Shown here: piece after piece, positions 8,017-10,749 of the stretch
Position numbering within the stretch: position 1 is the stretch's first letter
How the letters are laid out: each line of letters opens with the position of its first letter
Origin: Lysobacterales bacterium CG_4_10_14_3_um_filter_64_11
GTDB taxonomy: Bacteria; Pseudomonadota; Gammaproteobacteria; Xanthomonadales; Xanthomonadaceae
Direction: 5' to 3'
Length of the DNA: 10,749 nucleotides
NCBI GenBank assembly: GCA_002782905.1
Contig: PFJA01000103.1
Span: 1 to 10,749 of the forward strand
Made by a program: the position numbers and the translations under genes
Notes under the pieces: model-generated
Seen by the model: only the letters and a program-made list of their open reading frames with translations
What the model was told of the DNA's origin: nothing
Databases searched by the model: none

Positions 8017-8029
8017 GAAGCATCACTCC
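7988..8029. promoter_or_regulatory. Overlapping head-to-head translation starts of dciA and the M23 gene
   Basis: AGGAA (7988-7992) precedes the plus-strand ATG at 8003 by 10 bases. GGAG on the minus strand (8029-8026) precedes the minus-strand ATG at 8016 by 9 bases. Each ribosome binding site is therefore within the other gene's coding sequence, and the promoters must lie inside the opposite coding regions too. The coding overlap is 14 bases if dciA starts at 8003 and 2 bases if it starts at 8015. Confidence 0.6.
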
Positions 8030-8476
8030 GTCAATCGCCAGCACGTTGCCGCCCGCCCCGCCAGCGCACAGACCGCATTGGCGGCTGCCGGCAGCGCGCT
8101 CGGTGGCATCGCCCAACGTGCCCAGTGGCTGGTCACGCTCGACACGCACTTGCGCAAATCCTTGCCGCCAGCACTGGCCAACCATTGCACATTGGCCAAT
8201 ATCCGAGACGACACGCTTGTTTTTCTGGTCAGCTCACCGGTCTGGAAGGCCAAACTGCGTCTGTTCGGCGACACCTTGCTGGCTGCCGCAAACAGCGCCG
8301 GCATTCCGGCACGTGAGCTCACACTCAAGGTCGCGTCTTTGCCACTGCCTCCCCCGGAGACAACGCCGTGCGCTCCCCTCTCAGCGGCCGGCCGCGATGC
8401 GCTGCGGTCTGCCGCACAATCCATTACCGACCCCGAATTGCAGGCCAAACTGCTGAAACTGGCATCCCTGCCGTGA
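8003..8476 (+). CDS. dciA: DciA family (DUF721) replicative helicase loader
   Basis: DciA helps place the DnaB helicase at the replication origin in bacteria that lack the phage-derived DnaC/DnaI loaders. The protein is 157 residues from the ATG at 8003. A basic, Ala/Ser-rich N-terminus is followed by a DUF721-type domain at about 36-118, with the expected pattern of W, a cationic helix, then LVFLVSSPVWKAKLRLFGD and the helix LLAAANSAGIPARELTLKV. The C-terminal part is Pro-rich, then helical. Start choice is uncertain: in-frame ATGs lie at 8003, 8006 and 8015, and the AGGAA at 7988-7992 is best spaced (10 bases) for 8003. The gene is head to head with and overlaps the M23 gene, and convergent with lpxC. 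Family assignment rests on domain pattern, size and conserved location. Confidence 0.82.
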   Translation: MMTFMKHHSVNRQHVAARPASAQTALAAAGSALGGIAQRAQWLVTLDTHLRKSLPPALANHCTLANIRDDTLVFLVSSPVWKAKLRLFGDTLLAAANSAGIPARELTLKVASLPLPPPETTPCAPLSAAGRDALRSAAQSITDPELQAKLLKLASLP

Positions 8477-8527
8477 CGTTGTGTTCGCCGATTCAGCGCG
8501 CAGCGCGCGCCCAACCACGAACAACAC

Positions 8528-8548
8528 TGGCCGACCTTAGGCCATTTT
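8528..8548 (+). terminator. Weak candidate terminator after dciA
   Basis: TGGCC (8528-8532) and GGCCA (8540-8544) form a 5-bp stem around a 7-base loop, followed directly by TTTT (8545-8548). It lies 52 bases after the dciA stop. Stem and U-run are both short, so the call is tentative. Confidence 0.3.
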
Positions 8549-8594
8549 GCCGTTGCGTTCCAGTGCCGTTAAGTTTCAAGCCCATCGCGCACCC

Positions 8595-8617
8595 AAAAAC
8601 GTGACGCCAGTCACACT
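8595..8617 (-). terminator. Candidate intrinsic terminator of lpxC
   Basis: Read on the minus strand, GTGAC (8614-8610), loop TGGC and GTCAC (8605-8601) form a perfect 5-bp stem that can be lengthened by G-T wobbles and an A-T pair. G and then five T follow (8600-8595). It lies about 50 bases beyond the lpxC stop at 8666 and before the convergent dciA stop, the expected place for an lpxC terminator. Confidence 0.5.
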
Positions 8618-8665
8618 GCCCCGGCGCCCGCGAGCAACGGTATAACGGCAATCGATTCAAGGGGT

Positions 8666-9580
8666 TCACGCCGAAACCGGCGCCAGCAGACCGGCCGCAA
8701 ACGGCAACGCCTGGGCGTCGTCGAAGCTGACCACCTCGTAGGCACTGGCATCGCTCAGCAGCGTGCGCAACAGGCGGTTATTCAACTCGTGGCCGGATTT
8801 GTGGCCATTGAACGCACCGATCAGGCCATGCCCCAGCAGGTAGATGTCGCCGATCGCATCAAGAATCTTGTGGCGCACAAACTCGTCGGCATAACGCAGC
8901 CCGCTCTCGTTGAGGATGCGGTAATCGTCGAGCACGATCGCGTTATCCATGCTGCCGCCCAGCACCAGATTGCGCTCGCGCAGCATCTCAATGTCTTTCA
9001 TGAAGCCAAAGGTGCGGGCGCGGCTGATCGCCTTGACGAACGAGGTGTGGGAAAAATCGATTTCCGCCCGCGACTGTGCCTGCGCAAACAACGGATGGCT
9101 GAACTCGATGGTAAAACCGACCTTGAAGCCATCGAACGGCTCGAACCGTGCCCAGCGATCACCGTCACTGACCTGTACCGACTTGTGGATGCGCACAAAC
9201 CGCTTGGCCGCGTCTTGTTCTTCGATGCCGGCGGACTGGATCAGGAACACGAACGGCCCGGCCGAGCCATCCATGATCGGCACTTCGGCTGCCGACAGCT
9301 CGACATAGACATTGTCGATGCCAAGGCCAGCCATCGCCGCCAGCAAGTGCTCAACCGTGGCGACCCGCACGCCCTCATGGACCAGCGTGGTGGACATGCG
9401 GGTATCGCCCACCGCTTGCGCATGCGCAGGCAACTCCATCACCGGATCGAGATCGACGCGGCGGAACACGATACCGGTATTGATCGCTGCCGGACGCAGC
9501 GTCATGAATACTTTTTCGCCGGAATGGATGCCAACGCCGGTGGCGCGGATCACGTTCTTCAGCGTGCGCTGTTTGATCAT
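8666..9580 (-). CDS. lpxC: UDP-3-O-acyl-N-acetylglucosamine deacetylase LpxC
   Basis: LpxC is the zinc enzyme for the first committed step of lipid A synthesis, in the cytoplasm. The protein has 304 residues (E. coli 305) and starts MIKQRTLKN, like the E. coli protein. Zinc ligands H78 (in STTLV...ATVEHLLAAM), H237 and D241 (in RHKILDAIGD) and the catalytic residues E77 and H264 (in KSGHELNN) are present; the block VPIMDGSAGPF lies at 100-110. The frame is open upstream to an ATG at 9766, but that extension has no LpxC homology and runs through repeats; the ATG at 9580, with GGGGA nine bases upstream, is the start. In E. coli LpxC amount is set by FtsH proteolysis; the C-terminus here ends LLAPVSA, comparable in character to the E. 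coli tail. It follows ftsZ on the same strand after an unusually long gap. Confidence 0.98.
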   Translation of the reverse strand: MIKQRTLKNVIRATGVGIHSGEKVFMTLRPAAINTGIVFRRVDLDPVMELPAHAQAVGDTRMSTTLVHEGVRVATVEHLLAAMAGLGIDNVYVELSAAEVPIMDGSAGPFVFLIQSAGIEEQDAAKRFVRIHKSVQVSDGDRWARFEPFDGFKVGFTIEFSHPLFAQAQSRAEIDFSHTSFVKAISRARTFGFMKDIEMLRERNLVLGGSMDNAIVLDDYRILNESGLRYADEFVRHKILDAIGDIYLLGHGLIGAFNGHKSGHELNNRLLRTLLSDASAYEVVSFDDAQALPFAAGLLAPVSA

Positions 9581-9622
9581 TGCATGCTTTCCCCGGCGCA
9601 ACCACGGCGTAAAACCTTGGCG

Positions 9623-9633
9623 AGCATAACATA
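9623..9633 (-). promoter_or_regulatory. Possible -10 region upstream of lpxC
   Basis: The minus strand reads TATGTTATGCT here, the only AT-rich patch close to the lpxC start, 43 to 53 bases from the ATG. It offers two overlapping four-of-six matches to the -10 consensus. No good -35 box is found at the right distance, so this is a weak suggestion. Confidence 0.22.
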
Positions 9634-9680
9634 AAGTCGCGCGAACCCTGTCTTGACGGCGGGCCGGGACCCTATAAAGC

Positions 9681-9704
9681 CGGGAGCACGGGAGCACGGG
9701 AGCA
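9681..9704. repeat. Three tandem copies of an 8-mer
   Basis: CGGGAGCA occurs three times head to tail (9681-9688, 9689-9696, 9697-9704) with no mismatch. It ends directly at the hairpin that begins at 9705. It lies about 100 bases upstream of the lpxC start and would be in the lpxC leader if transcription enters from ftsZ. Confidence 0.75.
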
Positions 9705-9727
9705 CCGGAAGAGCGTAACGCTTCCGG
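9705..9727. repeat. Hairpin, 9-bp stem with a 2-base bulge
   Basis: The left arm CCGGA(AG)AGCG (9705-9715) pairs with CGCTTCCGG (9719-9727) around the loop TAA when two bases are bulged out. On the minus strand no T-run follows; instead the tandem 8-mer begins at once. Function unknown. Confidence 0.45.
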
Positions 9728-9878
9728 TTCGCAAGGGACGCAAAAAAGCGCAAAGGAGAAGCGCAACGTACATCCAAGTCCGGATGTCGGCGCCAGCCCT
9801 TCGCGCTTTGAGCCGACCTAAATGAGCACGATGTCGTGGGTTGCGAGGTCGCATCGCTGGCACGCGCAGGGTAAGGCG

Positions 9879-9965
9879 CCGGTGTTTGACCGAACGCGCC
9901 GCGCAGCGGCGAAGTAACCGCCTAGCGAGCAAAGCGAGCGGTGTCGCGCAGCGACCGAACACCGG
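9879..9965. other. Predicted three-armed fold closed by an 8-bp stem
   Basis: CCGGTGTT (9879-9886) and AACACCGG (9958-9965) are perfect complements. Between them lie three successive inverted repeats: CGCCGC-GCA-GCGGCG (9897-9911, perfect), ACCGC...GCGGT (9917-9942, 5 bp, imperfect interior) and GTCGC-GCA-GCGAC (9943-9955, perfect). The last two directly abut, and two arms share the same GCA loop. Together they make a four-way junction of about 87 bases. The palindromes fold on either strand, so the transcribed strand is unclear; both flanking genes read leftward. It matches no structured RNA family that I can name from sequence alone. Confidence 0.5.
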
Positions 9966-10014
9966 AATGCGCGAGTGCGGCGCCGGCCTGCGATTGCCGA
10001 GCAGCGTGGCGGAT

Positions 10015-10036
10015 CGGTGTGGCCCGAGCCACACCG
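10015..10036. repeat. Perfect 9-bp hairpin
   Basis: CGGTGTGGC (10015-10023), loop CCGA, GCCACACCG (10028-10036) form a perfect stem. Neither strand has a T-run after it, so it is not a classical intrinsic terminator. It lies in the 3'-flanking region of ftsZ. Confidence 0.6.
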
Positions 10037-10094
10037 CCGTGCGCCCGCCGCAAGGCGTTCTTGGTTGCTATTTCCGCAGTGAAAACGTGTCTCG

Positions 10095-10109
10095 CCGGCC
10101 GCGGGCCGG
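10095..10109. repeat. Perfect 6-bp GC hairpin
   Basis: CCGGCC (10095-10100), loop GCG, GGCCGG (10104-10109). It resembles the core palindrome of xanthomonad REP-type elements, but the GTAG-type head that marks those elements is absent on both sides. Confidence 0.5.
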
Positions 10110-10148
10110 TGACAGCTTGGCTTTGGCCGACAACCTCGCCATGCCACA

Positions 10149-10167
10149 GCCGCGCGGAGGACGCGGC
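10149..10167. repeat. Perfect 6-bp GC hairpin downstream of ftsZ
   Basis: GCCGCG (10149-10154), a 7-base loop, CGCGGC (10162-10167). It is the first strong hairpin after the ftsZ stop (10221) on the minus strand, 54 bases beyond it, and has no U-tract. Confidence 0.45.
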
Positions 10168-10220
10168 AGCGGCACGCAACCCATGCAACTCAGGGTAGCC
10201 GCATGGTGACTACCAACCGG

Positions 10221-10749
10221 TCAATCCGCCTGTCGCCGCAGGAACGCAGGGATGTCCAGATAGGTGTGGTCGACCGCCGTTTCGCTGCTCGCCACCACTT
10301 CGTTGCGAGCGTTCCCACGCAGGCCATTGCCGGTCAACCCCGGATTGAAGTCGTTGGCGTTTTCGATGGCACCGGTGCTGCCGTTGCGCACCAGTTTGAT
10401 CGGCCGTGGCTGCACTACCGGCTCGCGCTCGCCGGAACGCACCGGCTGCCGCGCCGCACCACGATTGAGGCCGGTGGCGACCACGGTCACGCGCACTTCG
10501 TCCTGCATGTCCGGGTCGAGCGAGGTACCAATCACCACAGTGGCATCTTCGGAAGCAAACTCCTCGATGGTGCGGCCGATTTCGTCGAACTCGCGCATGG
10601 TGAAATCCGGGCCGGCGGTGATGTTGACCAATACCCCGCACGCGCCGGCTAGGCTGATGTCTTCCAGCAGCGGGTTGCTGACTGCGGCATCAGCGGCATC
10701 GAGCGCCCGCGATTCGCCACGGCCGCTGCCGGTGCCCATCATCGCCATG
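10221..10749 (-). CDS. ftsZ: Cell division protein FtsZ, C-terminal part
   Basis: The frame enters from the right edge and ends at a TGA at 10221-10223, giving about 176 residues, roughly equal to E. coli 223-383. FtsZ is the tubulin-like GTPase that forms the division ring. Visible parts are the C-terminal domain of the globular core (MAMMGTGSG, VSNPLLEDISLAGACGVLVN, VIGTSLDPDMQDEVRVTVVA), a linker of about 50 residues rich in Asn, Arg and Gly, and the conserved tail YLDIPAFLRRQAD, which binds FtsA and ZipA and is nearly identical to that of E. coli. The GTP-binding GGGTGTG loop and T7 loop lie outside the window or at its edge. It is the last division gene of a dcw cluster that probably continues to the right with ftsA and ftsQ. 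The following lpxC is on the same strand 640 bases away. Confidence 0.98.
   Translation of the reverse strand, partial: MAMMGTGSGRGESRALDAADAAVSNPLLEDISLAGACGVLVNITAGPDFTMREFDEIGRTIEEFASEDATVVIGTSLDPDMQDEVRVTVVATGLNRGAARQPVRSGEREPVVQPRPIKLVRNGSTGAIENANDFNPGLTGNGLRGNARNEVVASSETAVDHTYLDIPAFLRRQAD

Larger units (their letters stand above)
9581..10220. other. 640-base gap between ftsZ and lpxC, rich in hairpins, no convincing gene
   Basis: No reading frame here has a convincing start, ribosome binding site or recognisable domain; the open frames of up to about 120 codons on both strands are Arg/Ala-rich, as expected by chance in GC-rich DNA. From left to right the gap holds an AT-rich patch near the lpxC start, a triplicated 8-mer (9681-9704), a hairpin (9705-9727), a multi-armed fold (9879-9965), and perfect hairpins at 10015-10036, 10095-10109 and 10149-10167. 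Both flanking genes are transcribed leftward. In E. coli the same gap is only about 100 bases. Candidates are a structured RNA, a cluster of palindromic repeats or long untranslated regions; the sequence does not decide between these. Confidence 0.55.

Noticed and set aside
9653..9677. A plus-strand promoter, TTGACG followed by TATAAA.
   Set aside because: The spacing is only 14 bases and no gene follows on the plus strand; it is more likely a chance match.
9581..9766. An in-frame 62-codon N-terminal extension of lpxC.
   Set aside because: It lacks similarity to LpxC, is encoded by tandem repeat and hairpin DNA, and the ATG at 9580 gives the normal length and N-terminus with a ribosome binding site.
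10095..10109. A possible SMAG/REP element of the Stenotrophomonas type.
   Set aside because: The palindrome core is similar, but the GTAG head required for that class is missing on both strands.
9818..10209. Several open frames of 85-122 codons on both strands in the ftsZ-lpxC gap.
   Set aside because: They overlap one another, are rich in Arg, Ala and Cys, have no ribosome binding sites and are explained by GC-rich palindromic DNA.

Overview
The window looks like chromosomal core DNA from a GC-rich gammaproteobacterium of the Xanthomonadales (Xanthomonadaceae or Rhodanobacteraceae). I base this on the order ftsZ - lpxC - (divergent dciA) - M23 peptidase - secA - mutT and on how closely the SecA, LpxC and FtsZ proteins match what I remember of that order. 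The genus cannot be fixed from this sequence alone. In Escherichia coli the equivalent stretch is ftsZ-lpxC-secM-secA-mutT. Here secM is missing, and its place holds a helicase-loader gene (dciA family) and a membrane-anchored M23 peptidase.

Layout from left to right: 1-676 (minus) is the N-terminal part of an RlmI-type 23S rRNA methyltransferase, cut by the window edge. 839-2878 (plus) is a complete DUF255/YyaL-type thioredoxin-fold protein. 2879-3057 is a convergent intergenic space with a REP-like palindrome and a 10-bp inverted repeat. 3058-4020 (minus) is a MutT-type Nudix hydrolase fused to a ThiE-like domain. 4021-4127 holds two strong hairpins. 4128-6866 (minus) is secA, preceded by a leader of about 235 bases with a candidate promoter. 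7102-8016 (minus) is the M23 peptidase, and 8003-8476 (plus) is dciA, whose 5' end overlaps that of the peptidase gene head to head. 8477-8665 carries terminators. 8666-9580 (minus) is lpxC. 9581-10220 is a 640-base stretch without a convincing gene but dense in perfect hairpins. 10221-10749 (minus) is the C-terminal half of ftsZ, cut by the window edge.

The genes serve envelope growth and division (FtsZ ring, lipid A synthesis by LpxC, peptidoglycan cleavage by the M23 enzyme, protein export by SecA), replication (DciA), nucleotide-pool cleaning (MutT) and ribosome modification (RlmI). Nothing here is a mobile element, defence island or CRISPR array. The least explained part is the ftsZ-lpxC gap, especially 9879-9965, which could fold into a three-armed structure closed by an 8-bp stem.
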